Shown here piece by piece: positions 1-8,192 of a stretch of DNA of 26,940 nt. Position 1 is the stretch's first letter, and each line of letters starts with the position of its first letter. A program made the translations under genes and the position numbers. The notes below the pieces were generated by a model that saw only the letters and a list, made by a program, of their open reading frames with translations, was not told where the DNA came from and did no database searches. The DNA comes from CBDBJK01 sp965206395 (lineage in GTDB: Bacteria > Chloroflexota > Dehalococcoidia > Lucifugimonadales > CATOSD01), in NCBI GenBank assembly GCA_965206395.1, contig CBDBJK010000019.1:1-26940 (forward strand). Direction: 5' to 3'.

Positions 1-297
1 GACGTTAGAATTTGGAAGGAGACCTGTGTCAATTTGCGGCCAAGTGGCACCACTATCCGTTGAGCGGCGCACACTAAAGTTTTTCGTGCCTACATACACG
101 GTGCCGTCGCTTGCGAATGCGGGAGAAACAGCAAGAGCGTTAACAATCCCGGATTCTGTGGGGTCTTCCCAGCCGCTCTCCGCGAAAACAGGGCTACCAG
201 GCAATAAAGCGCCTGTCGCCCAGGCTAACGCCAGGAGCAAAAGAACGCTGATTAGCAGGGCGCTAAGAGGTCGAATGGCGATATTACCGCTCATCAT
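1..297 (-). CDS. Exported Asp-box (BNR-like) repeat protein, N-terminal part
   Basis: An open frame of 99 codons has no stop before the left edge of the window, so only the N terminus is present. It starts at ATG 297 (MMSGNIAIRP), with AAGG seven bases upstream; an alternative ATG lies at 303. A basic start is followed by a long hydrophobic stretch (LSALLISVLLLLALAWATG) and an Ala-Glu site typical of a Sec signal peptide. The mature part contains VSPAFASDGTVYVGT and then STDSGATW, which fits the Asp-box pattern S-x-D-x-G-x-T-W of sialidase/sortilin/YCF48-like beta-propellers. It is probably a secreted or surface beta-propeller of unknown substrate. It is transcribed divergently from the comF-like gene. 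The family call is good at the level of the repeat only. Confidence 0.75.
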   Translation of the reverse strand, partial: MMSGNIAIRPLSALLISVLLLLALAWATGALLPGSPVFAESGWEDPTESGIVNALAVSPAFASDGTVYVGTKNFSVRRSTDSGATWPQIDTGLLPNSNV

Positions 298-542
298 TGG
301 CATGCCTTAGAATACCAGCCAGCCGTCTGGGCAGGCGCTTCTTCATCCCGCGTCTGAACAAGACGGCAACCAGGATGAATGACTCCATATATCCCGACTC
401 CCGAGGGTAGACCGCTCCATCTTTCCAGTTAAACACGCCTACGCATAGATAAACGCTGGCCTTTCGCACAATGAGTCTGCGTGTTGACAGAGTAGAACGC
501 CGCTACTAGACTGTTCCCATCTTCGCCGGACATGTTTGAATA

Positions 543-1247
543 ATGATAAAAGACCTGTTTACAAGACTCACCAGAACGGTGGTGGATGAGCTGTTTCCCA
601 TCCAGTGTCTTGGGTGTGGCAAACAAGGCGAAAGCATATGCGAGAGTTGTGTAGCCGAGCTGTCACGACTAACGCCGCCATTCTGCGTCGTCTGCTCTCG
701 CCCCAGCGTTGACCAGCGGTGCGACTGGTGCAGGTCAATGCCCATAGCGGTGGACGGTATCCGAGCGCCGTATCTTTACGACAAAGACAGCCTCATCCAG
801 AAGGCGCTCAACGATTTCAAGTTTCACAGCATGCGCGCGATGGCCCCTGAGCTTGCCCGGCATCTTGGGGATTATCTGGCTTCCAATTCTATTCCGGGAG
901 ATGTCATCGTTCCAGTTCCCAGCCATCCGAGCCGCCTGCGAAGCCGGGGGTTCAATCAGGCGGCGCTGCTTGGAAGGGAACTGAGCAAGCTAATCGATAT
1001 GCCCATTGACGAAAAGCTGCTGGTCAAGGTGAAAAACACGCCATCGCAGTTACGTATGAGTAATCTGGGAGAGCGATGGCGCAACGTCGAAGGGAGCTTC
1101 GGCTGCAATGGCAATGTCGGCGGAAAAGCAGTGCTTCTGGTAGATGACATCGCCACTACCGGCGGCACGATGTCTGCCTGCGCAGGCGCGCTGAAAGACG
1201 CTGGAGCGTCCGTTGTCTGGGGTTTGGCCGTTGCGAGAGCGCCATGA
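543..1247 (+). CDS. ComF family amidophosphoribosyltransferase-like protein
   Basis: This 234-residue protein has the usual ComF length and order. An N-terminal zinc-ribbon region carries four Cys pairs (C22/C25, C33/C36, C48/C51, C60/C63). A type I phosphoribosyltransferase domain follows, with VIVPVPSHPSRLRSRGFNQA at about 131-150 and the PRPP-binding loop VLLVDDIATTGGT at 197-209. In Gram-positive and proteobacterial models ComF is a cytoplasmic factor needed for DNA uptake during natural transformation. Many homologues sit in bacteria not known to be competent, and the exact reaction is unsettled. No other competence gene is visible here. The gene stands alone between the divergent Asp-box gene and the convergent pentapeptide gene. 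The ribosome-binding site before ATG 543 is weak. Confidence 0.9.
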   Translation: MIKDLFTRLTRTVVDELFPIQCLGCGKQGESICESCVAELSRLTPPFCVVCSRPSVDQRCDWCRSMPIAVDGIRAPYLYDKDSLIQKALNDFKFHSMRAMAPELARHLGDYLASNSIPGDVIVPVPSHPSRLRSRGFNQAALLGRELSKLIDMPIDEKLLVKVKNTPSQLRMSNLGERWRNVEGSFGCNGNVGGKAVLLVDDIATTGGTMSACAGALKDAGASVVWGLAVARAP

Positions 1248-1339
1248 TTTTCAGAGGCGCATTTATGCTACTTTGTCAATTTGACTCTAAGAAATGCGGC
1301 TCATCTCATCTACTTTGACGGGAGAGGACTGACTAAGGT

Positions 1340-1375
1340 GGGGGTGAGGCGTCTGAGTGAGCATGCCTCCCCCTC
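1340..1375 (+). terminator. Possible terminator hairpin after the comF-like gene
   Basis: GGGGGTGAGGC at 1340-1350 pairs with GCCTCCCCCTC at 1365-1375. There are ten of eleven pairs, one of them G-T, with a 14-base loop. It lies about 90 bases after the comF-like stop. No T-run follows, so intrinsic termination is uncertain. Confidence 0.35.
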
Positions 1376-1446
1376 TCTAACTCTCGCGCCGGGGCTGATA
1401 GAGATAGGTTAAGTTTTGTACATGAATAAGAAAACAGGAAAGCGCA

Positions 1447-1479
1447 GAGTTTTCTGGCATCATAAAGTCGCCAAAACTC
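1447..1479 (-). terminator. Possible terminator hairpin after the pentapeptide gene
   Basis: GAGTTTT at 1447-1453 and GGC at 1456-1458 pair with GCCAAAACTC at 1470-1479, a ten-pair stem with a two-base bulge and an 11-base loop. A second pairing, GGCATC 1456-1461 with GATGCC 1481-1486, would compete with it. It is placed downstream of the minus-strand pentapeptide gene. Confidence 0.3.
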
Positions 1480-1597
1480 AGATGCCGGAGTTAACTCATG
1501 CGCCTTCCAGAGTCACTATTGCTGACAGAGTGCTACTCTTCCGCGACGACTATTCCGTACTTCTCGAAGAGCAGGTAGTGCGCCTGCGCAGCCGACA

Positions 1598-2272
1598 TTA
1601 TGGCCCCTTTGAGGCTTGCCGTATCCAGATGTGTGTTGGAGATATAGGCCCGCGCAGGTCTGCGCCGTCGAACAGGGTTTCCTCGCTCATGAAGGCGCTG
1701 TTGAGGTAGCAGTCTTCAAATTCGACCTGCGTGAAGTCGCATCCGGTAAGGTCGGTCTCTGTGAAATTTACGCCGACCAGTTTGAGCTTTCTAAACTTTT
1801 TGAATCGCAGAGAACCCATGCTGAAATCCACACGGTCTATCTTGGTCGCGTCAAGGTTTGCGTTCGACAGGTCCACCGCCCTCAGTCTTGAGCCGCGAAG
1901 GTCGACGCCAAACAGGTTGGCTTTATCGAAATCGCAGAGCGACAGGTCGCAGTCGACCATTCGAGACAGGTTGAGCTTCGCGCCACTGAAGTCTGCTGAC
2001 TCGCACACGCAGTTCTCGAAAGTTGCCTCGTGAATATCTGCCTTCTCGAAGCGCGCCTTCTCAAGATTGGAGTCGATAATCCGAAGACTCTGGCAGGCGA
2101 GATTATAGAAGTCTGTCTTCTTGAGCGAGCAATCCTGAAGCTCCATCTCCTCGACGTCGAACTCCCTCAGGTCGGTTTCATCGAAGTTGCAATTGCGAAA
2201 GACGACGCCCTTTCGCAGCAACGCAGATAGCTGGTCTTCATCGGTGATGGTAATGTCTTCATGTATCGTCAT
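1598..2272 (-). CDS. Pentapeptide repeat protein
   Basis: This 224-residue protein is dominated by pentapeptide repeats of the A(D/N)LXX type. Examples are CNFDETDLREF, NLEKARFEKADIHEATF, ADFSGAKLNLSRM, CDLSLCDFDKANLFGVDLRGS, VDLSNANLDATKI and NFTETDLTGCDF. Such proteins fold as a right-handed quadrilateral beta-helix. Some (MfpA, Qnr) protect DNA gyrase, but most have no assigned role, and nothing here points to a particular one. There is no signal peptide or membrane segment, so it is probably cytoplasmic. AGGAAGAG precedes ATG 2272. It lies 36 bases downstream of the amidohydrolase stop on the same strand, so the two may share a transcript. Confidence 0.9.
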   Translation of the reverse strand: MTIHEDITITDEDQLSALLRKGVVFRNCNFDETDLREFDVEEMELQDCSLKKTDFYNLACQSLRIIDSNLEKARFEKADIHEATFENCVCESADFSGAKLNLSRMVDCDLSLCDFDKANLFGVDLRGSRLRAVDLSNANLDATKIDRVDFSMGSLRFKKFRKLKLVGVNFTETDLTGCDFTQVEFEDCYLNSAFMSEETLFDGADLRGPISPTHIWIRQASKGP

Positions 2273-2308
2273 GCTCTTCCTAGTGTTCTGGTTGGCGGCG
2301 ATTTGACG

Positions 2309-3490
2309 CTACGAAGCGGAATCGGGGAGCCAGCCCCAGGGTCGTGGCCCCCAGTCGGCTGAGAACACCTCGCCGTCCCTGACCGTGATTACTGGGACGA
2401 GAGCCTTGTCACCCCTGAGCGTGCCGCCCACCGTGTCGTGGAAAATCCAGTCGCCGGTGGCTTCTTCTAGCACCGTGATGTCTGCGCCGCGCCCGGTCGT
2501 CAGGCTGCCCAGGGTGTCGTCCATGTCCAGCGCACTTGCAGGATTGGTCGTCGCCATCCTTATAACATCCTCCAGCGAGAAGCCCAGCCCCAGGAAGCGT
2601 GAGAGCATTTCTGTCATGCTGTGGACGGTGTTCAGCCGTCCAGGGATGGTCAGGTCTGTGCTGATGCTTCGCGGCCTTACACCTTGATCGAGGGCGCGCC
2701 GGGCCACGTCGAAGCTGAAGTTTTGCCTTCCGTGCGCCGTGTCGAGGAAGACGCCGCGCTCCTGAGCCTCGAACACCTCTGGGATGACCTTGCCGTCTTC
2801 GCCCACGATGCGACCCGGATTGCCGGAGAACAGGTGCGTGATGATGTCGCCGGACTCTAGGAGGGGCAGCAGTTGCCGTGTCAGCGTCGGCCCGTCCTCG
2901 CTCGCGCTGTTGTCGCCGATATGCACCATGAGGCGCACTCCCCCCTCGTTCGCGGCGCGCTTCGCCAGATGCACCATCTTGATGCCCATCGTGGGAACCG
3001 CCGGGCCGACGGCTCGCAGCTTGACGCCCTGAATCAGCGGCTTGTTAGCGTGAATTACCCGCACGGTCTCGTCCACGTCGATGTCCTCCCGACGCGACAG
3101 GTCGGGCTGGTAGTTGAGGCCCGTTTTGGAGATGTGCACCATGCAGAGTATTCGGGACTTCGCGTGCGGCACGACGTACTTTGGAAAGCCGCCGAAGGTG
3201 TAGCAGCCCGCGCTGCCCGCGTCCACCAGTGTGGTTACGCCCGATAGCACGCCCGCGAGGTCAGGGTTGATGGCTGTCTGGTTAACGCCCTCGTATATGT
3301 GGCAATGCAGGTCTATGAGGCCGGGCACGACCAGTTTGCCCGACACGTCGATGACTCGCGCCGCGCCCTGCGGCCTCAGATTTGGAGCCACTTGCGAGAT
3401 TGCGCCATCAGTAACGGCCACGTCGAGCTTTCCTCTGAGATTCTGCGAAGGGTCGATAACCTCGCCGCCCTTGAGCAATAGGTCAGTCAT
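2309..3490 (-). CDS. Amidohydrolase/deacetylase family metallohydrolase
   Basis: This 393-residue protein of the amidohydrolase superfamily resembles the dihydroorotase-like metallohydrolase/deacetylase group. Visible metal-site residues in order are H62-x-H64 (GLIDLHCHIYEG), K157 (GVKLRA, candidate carboxylated lysine), H190 (MVHIGD), H219 (ITHLFSG) and D279 (STDLTI). It should be a cytoplasmic binuclear metal hydrolase acting on an amide or cyclic amide; the substrate cannot be read from sequence. ATG 3490 is preceded by GGAGG with 11 bases of spacing. A TTG at 3508 would add six residues. It is followed by the pentapeptide gene on the same strand. IS630 element 1 lies just upstream and may have separated it from part of its promoter region. 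Confidence 0.88.
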   Translation of the reverse strand: MTDLLLKGGEVIDPSQNLRGKLDVAVTDGAISQVAPNLRPQGAARVIDVSGKLVVPGLIDLHCHIYEGVNQTAINPDLAGVLSGVTTLVDAGSAGCYTFGGFPKYVVPHAKSRILCMVHISKTGLNYQPDLSRREDIDVDETVRVIHANKPLIQGVKLRAVGPAVPTMGIKMVHLAKRAANEGGVRLMVHIGDNSASEDGPTLTRQLLPLLESGDIITHLFSGNPGRIVGEDGKVIPEVFEAQERGVFLDTAHGRQNFSFDVARRALDQGVRPRSISTDLTIPGRLNTVHSMTEMLSRFLGLGFSLEDVIRMATTNPASALDMDDTLGSLTTGRGADITVLEEATGDWIFHDTVGGTLRGDKALVPVITVRDGEVFSADWGPRPWGWLPDSAS

Positions 3491-3554
3491 TTTTGTATAT
3501 GCCTCCAAATTATTGAGCGCAGACGAGAACCCACGCGCGACCGATGTTATACTA

Positions 3555-4803
3555 GTGGTCCAACATCATTGAAATGAATACCATGATAGTCATTGTTCCT
3601 CTTGGGGGTTCAATCGTAACGTTGAACCGAGGAGGAACCATGATGTCTACCAAGAAGTACCGTATCAGACTGACTACCGACGAACAACAGGAACTCAACG
3701 CCTTGGTCTCACGCGGTCGGGCTGCGGCGTACAAACAGACCCATGCGCGCATTCTGCTGATGAGCGATGAGTCACGCTCGGACGGGGGAATGAAGGACGC
3801 GGACATCACCAGCGCGCTCGGTGTGGGACAGTCAACGGTCGAGCGAATACGCAAGCGCTGTGTGGAGGAGGGGGTTGAGTCTGCGCTGAATCGCAAAAAG
3901 CAACTGCGTCGGCGTCAAAAGAGACTGGACGGCGAAGGTGAAGCACGGTTGATAGCGATGGCCTGCGGGGAACCGCCGGAGGGGCGTGCCAGTTGGACCC
4001 TGAAGCTGTTGGCTGACCAGTTGGTCGAGTGTGAGATAGTCGGGACCATTAGCACCGAGACGGTTCGCCAGGCGCTTAAAAAAAAACGAACTGAAGCCGT
4101 GGCTGAAGCAGAGTTGGTGCATCCCGCCCGGTCAGAGCGCGGAGTTTGTGTGCGCGATGGAAGACGTGATGGAAGACGTACTGGAGGTCTACCAACGGCC
4201 GTACGATGGGAATGAGGTTCTGGTGTGCATGGATGAGACGAGCAAACAGCAAGTCAAGGAGACGCGAGTGCCGCGTCCCGCAGCGCCCGGCTTATCGGCG
4301 GCATACGACTACGAATACGAGCGCAATGGAGTGAGCAGCCTGTTCATGCTGTTTGCACCGTTGGACGGATGGCGCCGAGTCGAGGTCAGAGAGCGTCGCA
4401 CGAAGGTGGACTGGGCGCATGTGATAAAGAAACTGGTCGACGAGGACTACCCTGACAGAGACCGGATCGTGCTGGTAATGGACAATCTCAACACTCACAA
4501 GCTGTCCTCGCTATACGAGGCATTCGAGCCTGCTGAGGCGAGGCGTATAGCTGAGCGACTGGAGATACACTACACTCCCAAACACGGGAGTTGGTTGAAT
4601 ATGGCGGAGATAGAGATCGGTGTGCTGGCTCGACAGTGCCTGGACCGACGGATTGCCAATCAAGACATCCTGCGCGGCGAGGTCAATGCTTGGCAGAATC
4701 AACGCAACCGGGATGTGATACGAGTGGATTGGCGCTTCACTACCGAGGATGCGCGCATCAAGCTAAAGTCACTCTACCCATCAATACAAAAACGTTGAAC
4801 CAC
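3555..4803 (+). mobile_element. IS630-family insertion sequence 1
   Basis: The element is 1249 bp, flanked by TA at 3553-3554 and 4804-4805, the target duplication typical of the IS630/Tc1/mariner group. The terminal inverted repeats are GTGGTCCAACATCATTG at 3555-3571 and, read inward from 4803, GTGGTTCAACGTTTTTG, with 13 of 17 identical; similarity continues a few bases further. It contains one transposase gene, broken into two frames at an A9 run. The transposase stop lies inside the right inverted repeat. It sits between the amidohydrolase start and the leader of the first methyltransferase. Confidence 0.88.
3640..4798 (+). pseudogene. IS630 family transposase, +1 frameshift at an A9 run
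   Basis: The N-terminal frame (3640-4084) has winged-helix DNA-binding regions (ITSALGVGQSTVERIRKRC) and reaches RQALKK. The catalytic frame (from 4085) continues NELKPWLKQSWCIPP and holds the DDE residues: CMDETS (D), VLVMDNLNTH (D) and HGSWLNMAEIE (E). The junction is a run of nine A at 4078-4086. Eight A would give one continuous frame of 385 residues, the normal length for this group. It may be a disabled transposase, a sequencing error, or an element that relies on slippage on the A run. GAGGAGG precedes ATG 3640. The catalytic triad is complete. Confidence 0.85.
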
Positions 4804-4823
4804 TAGGCCACGTCGGATACGCA

Positions 4824-4855
4824 AGCGCTCAGGCAATTAACAAAGGAGGGGACAT
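4824..4855 (+). repeat. Duplicated leader of the two methyltransferase genes
   Basis: The stretch before the first methyltransferase (AAGCGCTCAGGCAATTAACA then AAGGAGG) is nearly repeated at 5676-5708 before the second (AAGCGCACAGGCAATCGACA then CAGGAGG). The tandem duplication therefore included the ribosome-binding site and some upstream sequence. Confidence 0.6.
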
Positions 4856-5671
4856 ATGGCGAACGCGACACCACAGTACAGGCACGACTATAACAACCCG
4901 GTGTCTCAGCGGATGCACACGAGTCGAACGGCAGCCAGTCACGCTGGTTTCTTTCTGCCGCACCTGCGCCCTGGCATGAGCTTGCTGGACTGCGGATGCG
5001 GCTCTGGCACTATAACCGTTGGCCTGGCCGAGACGGTTTCACCGGGTCAGGTCACTGGCATCGATATGAGTGCAATCCCAATAGAACGTGCACAGGCCCA
5101 TGCTGCCGAGCAAGGTATTCTGAACATACGCTTCGAGGTTGCCAGCATCTACGAGCTGCCATTTCCTGACGACTCGGTCGATGCGGTCTTCGCAAATGCC
5201 GTCGTGGAGCATCTGCAGGAGCCTGTCGAGGCCCTTCAGGAAGTACGCCGCGTACTCAAACCCGGAGGCGTAGTAGGTGTGTGCGACATGGATCGAGATG
5301 GATGGTTTCATGCGCCGCCCGAGCCTGCGTTCGAGAAGGCTGTTATGATCTACGACGAGGAATGGGAAAGCATCAGCGGCGGCCCTCGTGTAAGGAAACA
5401 CCTGCGAACGTTTCTGGCTCAGGCGGGGTTTGCTCGCGCAGAGGCATCCTCATCCACCAAGTCGGTTGGGACTACCGAAGCCCTTCAGCAGAGCGTGGAG
5501 ACCCTGTCGCTTCAATTTGAAGACGCACAGTTTGTTGAGCGAATAACGAAGAGAGGTCTGGCAGACCGAGCGGAAATGGAGAAGATGGCCGCTGACATAA
5601 GAGCATGGGCAAGGCTGCCTGGCGCGTTCTCGAATTCGGTCTGGTGCGAGGCGGTGGGCTGGAAGGAGTAG
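4856..5671 (+). CDS. Class I SAM-dependent methyltransferase (copy 1)
   Basis: This 271-residue protein has a Rossmann methyltransferase core of the UbiE/Methyltransf_11 type. Motif I is LLDCGCGSGTITVGL at 43-57, and the acidic residue after strand 2 is D70 in VTGID. YELPFPDDSVDAVFAN spans about 99-114, and EHLQEPVEALQEVRRVLKPGG follows. It should transfer a methyl group from S-adenosylmethionine to a small molecule or lipid; the substrate is unknown. AAAGGAGG sits seven bases before ATG 4856. The next gene is a close paralogue, 37 bases downstream, with the same MANATPQ start and the same CEAVGWKE end, so this is a recent tandem duplication. IS630 element 1 ends 52 bases upstream. Confidence 0.88.
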   Translation: MANATPQYRHDYNNPVSQRMHTSRTAASHAGFFLPHLRPGMSLLDCGCGSGTITVGLAETVSPGQVTGIDMSAIPIERAQAHAAEQGILNIRFEVASIYELPFPDDSVDAVFANAVVEHLQEPVEALQEVRRVLKPGGVVGVCDMDRDGWFHAPPEPAFEKAVMIYDEEWESISGGPRVRKHLRTFLAQAGFARAEASSSTKSVGTTEALQQSVETLSLQFEDAQFVERITKRGLADRAEMEKMAADIRAWARLPGAFSNSVWCEAVGWKE

Positions 5672-5708
5672 GCTAAAGCGCACAGGCAATCGACACAGGA
5701 GGCGAAAC

Positions 5709-6554
5709 ATGGCAAACGCAACACCACAGCAATCCGAAAGCGGCTCAGGCCAAGGAGGGCAATACGTCCACACTGGCAGCACTGTACACAGTCAGGGAGT
5801 AGCGACTCGGACGGCGGCTCAATTTGCAGCGTTCCTCTTGCCTCATCTACGCTCTGGCATGAGCTTGCTGGACTGTGGATGCGGCCCAGGGACGATCACG
5901 CTTGGTCTGGCGGAGGCAGTCTCACCTGGACAGGTTGTTGGAATCGACATAGAAGAGGCCAACATCGACCGCGCTCGCGCCCACGCCGCCGAACAAGGAA
6001 TACCAAACGTCCGCTTCGAGGTTGGCAGCGTTTATGAGCTGCCATTTCCAGATGACTCGTTCGACGCAGTCTTTGCCAATACTCTTCTTGAACATCTTGA
6101 GAAGCCAGCCGAGGCCCTGAATGAGATGCGCCGTGTGCTGAAGCCGGGAGGTGTGGTTGGCGTCAGTGAAGGCGATTGGGGCAGTTTCATTATCGCTCCG
6201 CCCGATCCTCTGTTGGATCAATTTCATGTGATTTACCAGGAGTTCCTGAAGATTGGCGGCTCCAATCCACAGATGGGAAGACACGTGCGTGGACTGGTGG
6301 ACCAGGCGGGATTCGTTCGCGTAGAAGTATCAGCATCCTGCCAATTCAGGGGAACACCCGATGCCACCCAGCGGTTCGGCGAGAATTTGGCAAACCGTTT
6401 TGAGGAGCCGAGTCTCGTCGAGCGTGTTATCGAGCACGGCCTTGCAGATCGCGCTACGCTGGAGGAGATAAGCGCCGCCTGGAGAACATGGGCAAAACAT
6501 CCCCATGCCTTTTTCGCATTAACCCTTTGCGAAGCGGTGGGCTGGAAGGAGTAG
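5709..6554 (+). CDS. Class I SAM-dependent methyltransferase (copy 2)
   Basis: This 281-residue paralogue of the preceding gene has the same architecture: motif I LLDCGCGPGTITLGL at 53-67, D80 in VVGID, YELPFPDDSFDAVFAN at about 109-124, and EHLEKPAEALNEMRRVLKPGG. The N terminus is about ten residues longer and Gly/Ser/Gln-rich. The segment after the core has diverged most, where it probably shapes the substrate pocket (SEGDWGSFIIAPPDP against CDMDRDGWFHAPPEP in copy 1). The two enzymes may therefore act on different substrates. ACAGGAGG precedes the ATG. It is probably co-transcribed with copy 1. Confidence 0.88.
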   Translation: MANATPQQSESGSGQGGQYVHTGSTVHSQGVATRTAAQFAAFLLPHLRSGMSLLDCGCGPGTITLGLAEAVSPGQVVGIDIEEANIDRARAHAAEQGIPNVRFEVGSVYELPFPDDSFDAVFANTLLEHLEKPAEALNEMRRVLKPGGVVGVSEGDWGSFIIAPPDPLLDQFHVIYQEFLKIGGSNPQMGRHVRGLVDQAGFVRVEVSASCQFRGTPDATQRFGENLANRFEEPSLVERVIEHGLADRATLEEISAAWRTWAKHPHAFFALTLCEAVGWKE

Positions 6555-6661
6555 GCAAAGAACCTCACCCTGCTAGGAACAGCACCCTAAAGGCGGAGAG
6601 CGAAGGGGGAGATGATCAGCCTTATTGAAATGAGGTATGATATGAGAGCGGAGGCAAGGAA

Positions 6662-6859
6662 ATGACTACACTAGACGATAGGGTTAGCAGGCTCGAAGGC
6701 ATCAATGAGGAAATACGGAATCGGCTTGACGATATGACTGGGAACATGAACAGCAGGTTCAACAGCATCGAGAACAGGCTGAATGCACAACTCGCTATCA
6801 GTTTCGTCACTCTCATAGCCGTGATAGGAGCGCTAGTGACGGTGATAGCACAGAATTAA
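6662..6859 (+). CDS. Small coiled-coil protein with one C-terminal membrane helix
   Basis: This 65-residue protein has an N-terminal part (MTTLDDRVSRLEGINEEIRN through SRFNSIENRLNAQ) with heptad spacing of Leu/Ile/Met and charged residues, typical of a short coiled coil. It is followed by one strongly hydrophobic helix (LAISFVTLIAVIGALVTVIA) and the end QN. It is probably a small membrane-anchored oligomer. Similar short open frames are common and unassigned. GGAGGCAAGGAA lies directly before ATG 6662, and a good terminator hairpin follows at 6886-6911. It sits between methyltransferase copy 2 and the scar of a third copy, so it may have been inserted into the duplicated array. Confidence 0.7.
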   Translation: MTTLDDRVSRLEGINEEIRNRLDDMTGNMNSRFNSIENRLNAQLAISFVTLIAVIGALVTVIAQN

Positions 6860-6885
6860 CCACAATCGAACGAAGCAACCAACGA

Positions 6886-6911
6886 GGGACGGGTCAACAG
6901 CCTGTCCCTTT
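6886..6911 (+). terminator. Rho-independent terminator after the 65-aa gene
   Basis: GGGACGGG at 6886-6893 pairs with CCTGTCCC at 6901-6908 (one G-T pair) around a seven-base loop. It is followed by TTTGCGTTTCTT. It lies 27 bases after the stop of the small coiled-coil gene. Confidence 0.6.
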
Positions 6912-6926
6912 GCGTTTCTTCATCAG

Positions 6927-6980
6927 CAGTAACCGCTTGCGAGGCGGTGGGCTGGAAGGAGTAGGTCAGGAACTTCACAC
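6927..6980 (+). repeat. 3' scar of a third methyltransferase copy
   Basis: The sequence GCGAGGCGGTGGGCTGGAAG at 6939-6958, then GAGTAG, is the same as the end of methyltransferase copy 1 (CEAVGWKE then stop) and nearly the same as the end of copy 2 (one difference). The three 27-base tails are 5645-5671, 6528-6554 and 6938-6964. Similarity with copy 2 extends upstream (TAACC-CTTGC) and past the stop (GTAGG, GAAC-TCAC). No other part of a third gene is present. Confidence 0.7.
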
Positions 6981-7208
6981 CCAGCGTTTGCGGAAGGCCA
7001 GCGTCAGCGCGATGAATCCGGCGGGCGCGATGCCTGCCATCCAGTCCCAGTGGACGGAGCGGTCAAAGAGCGGGTTGATGGTCGCGCTGGCGATGATCGA
7101 CACGCCAACAATCGCCGCCGCCCAGAACAGCGAGAACGCCCAACCCCTGGGAATAAGCTGCCCTACGGACTTTTCAGAAGCGTCTTTGCCGTTGGTCTGT
7201 TTTGCCAT
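6975..7208 (-). CDS. Small membrane protein, function unknown
   Basis: This 77-residue protein has a charged start (MAKQTNGKDASEKSVGQ) and two hydrophobic helices (about 22-41, WAFSLFWAAAIVGVSIIASA, and about 55-71, WMAGIAPAGFIALTLAF), and ends FRKRWV. It should span the membrane twice. I do not recognise a family. A GAGG-type ribosome-binding site precedes ATG 7208. Its stop lies inside the sequence shared with the methyltransferase tail, so the rearrangement that left the scar abuts this gene. The neighbour on the other side is divergent. Confidence 0.6.
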   Translation of the reverse strand: MAKQTNGKDASEKSVGQLIPRGWAFSLFWAAAIVGVSIIASATINPLFDRSVHWDWMAGIAPAGFIALTLAFRKRWV

Positions 7209-7401
7209 GTTCGCCCTCGCCTTGCCCTACTGACATGGAGTTTTTTGTAAATTCGCATATGATGTATTTGGTGCAGACAACGACAAAAGGATGCGAGCTT
7301 TTCCGAGGATAGTTTACACTGTCACAGACGATGGAGGGCTTGAGGCGATGCGCTAACCGTGCTTAAATGTGTCCACCACGCCCTTGAAGGAGGCCCCGCA
7401 C

Positions 7402-8190
7402 ATGGGAGACGACATTATTCTGGAGCAGAGCGACGGCATTGCCACCGTCACCTTTAACCGTCCCGACCAGCGCAACGCGATCGACTATCATGGATGGCTG
7501 GAGTTGCAGCGCATCGCCGTAGACCTCGAACATGACGACGATGTTCGCGTGGTCGTGTTCACCGGCGCGGGCGACAGGGCGTTTTCGGCAGGAGCTGACA
7601 TCAAGGACTTCGACAGCTACCGCAACAACTCGGACAAGGCCAAGATTTACGCCGCCGCATTCGACGGCGCGATGGACGCTATCGAAGGTCTGTCCAAGCC
7701 GACGGTATGCCTAATCAAAGGCTTCTGCGTTGGTGGCGGCTGCGAGCTTTCGATGGCGACCGACATCCGCATCGCCGCCGATAACACGCAGTTCGGCATA
7801 CCGGTTGCTCGGTTGAGCATCCTGGTGGGATATCGCGAGATGCGACGGCTGATAAACCTCGTGGGGCCAGGCAACGCCTCCTATATCCTGATGAGCGCGC
7901 GATTGCTGGATGCTTCGGAGGCCCTGCGCGTCGGGCTGGTCAATCAGGTTGTGTCCCTCGACGAAGTTCAGGAGTACACATACCAGCTAGCCCGCGAGAT
8001 GGTTCCGCTGGCTCCGCTCTCCCAGAAACGTCACAAGCAGATTCGTCAGACCGTGCTTCAAAACCCGTCGCTTGCAGGGCTGACGTCGGAGCAGGAGCAT
8101 CTGCCGTTCACCAATTTCGACAGCGAAGACTTTCACGAAGGCCGAAGCGCCTTCATAGAGCGTCGCACGCCTCAGTTCAAAGGAAGGTAG
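7402..8190 (+). CDS. Enoyl-CoA hydratase/isomerase family protein
   Basis: This 262-residue crotonase-fold protein shows FSAGADIKDF (about 61-70) and GFCVGGGCEL (107-116), which form the CoA/oxyanion-hole region. E115 matches the first catalytic Glu of classical hydratases. The second (Glu in F-G-x-P-E) is replaced: here the sequence is FGIPVARLSI with V135. The protein may therefore be an isomerase, hydrolase or other crotonase-superfamily enzyme rather than a hydratase. ATG 7402 is chosen because AAGGAGG lies eight bases upstream; an earlier in-frame start at 7369 has none. The CoA transferase begins two bases after its stop, which suggests they act on the same acyl-CoA. Confidence 0.88.
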   Translation: MGDDIILEQSDGIATVTFNRPDQRNAIDYHGWLELQRIAVDLEHDDDVRVVVFTGAGDRAFSAGADIKDFDSYRNNSDKAKIYAAAFDGAMDAIEGLSKPTVCLIKGFCVGGGCELSMATDIRIAADNTQFGIPVARLSILVGYREMRRLINLVGPGNASYILMSARLLDASEALRVGLVNQVVSLDEVQEYTYQLAREMVPLAPLSQKRHKQIRQTVLQNPSLAGLTSEQEHLPFTNFDSEDFHEGRSAFIERRTPQFKGR

Positions 8191-8192
8191 AT

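Larger units (their letters stand above)
1248..1597. other. Intergenic region between two convergent genes
   Basis: 350 bases lie between the comF-like stop and the end of the pentapeptide gene on the other strand. I see two hairpins (listed separately) that could end transcription from either side. A Lys-rich frame starting near 1416 on the plus strand runs antisense into the pentapeptide gene and lacks a clear ribosome-binding site, so I do not call it a gene. No tRNA or promoter stands out. Confidence 0.5.

Noticed and set aside
1416..1709. 97-codon plus-strand frame between comF-like and pentapeptide genes
   Set aside because: Its second half is antisense to the pentapeptide gene, there is no ribosome-binding site, and the sequence resembles no family I know.
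6910..7233. 107-codon plus-strand frame
   Set aside because: It runs through the methyltransferase tail scar and antisense to the 77-aa membrane protein, whose helices and ribosome-binding site are better supported.
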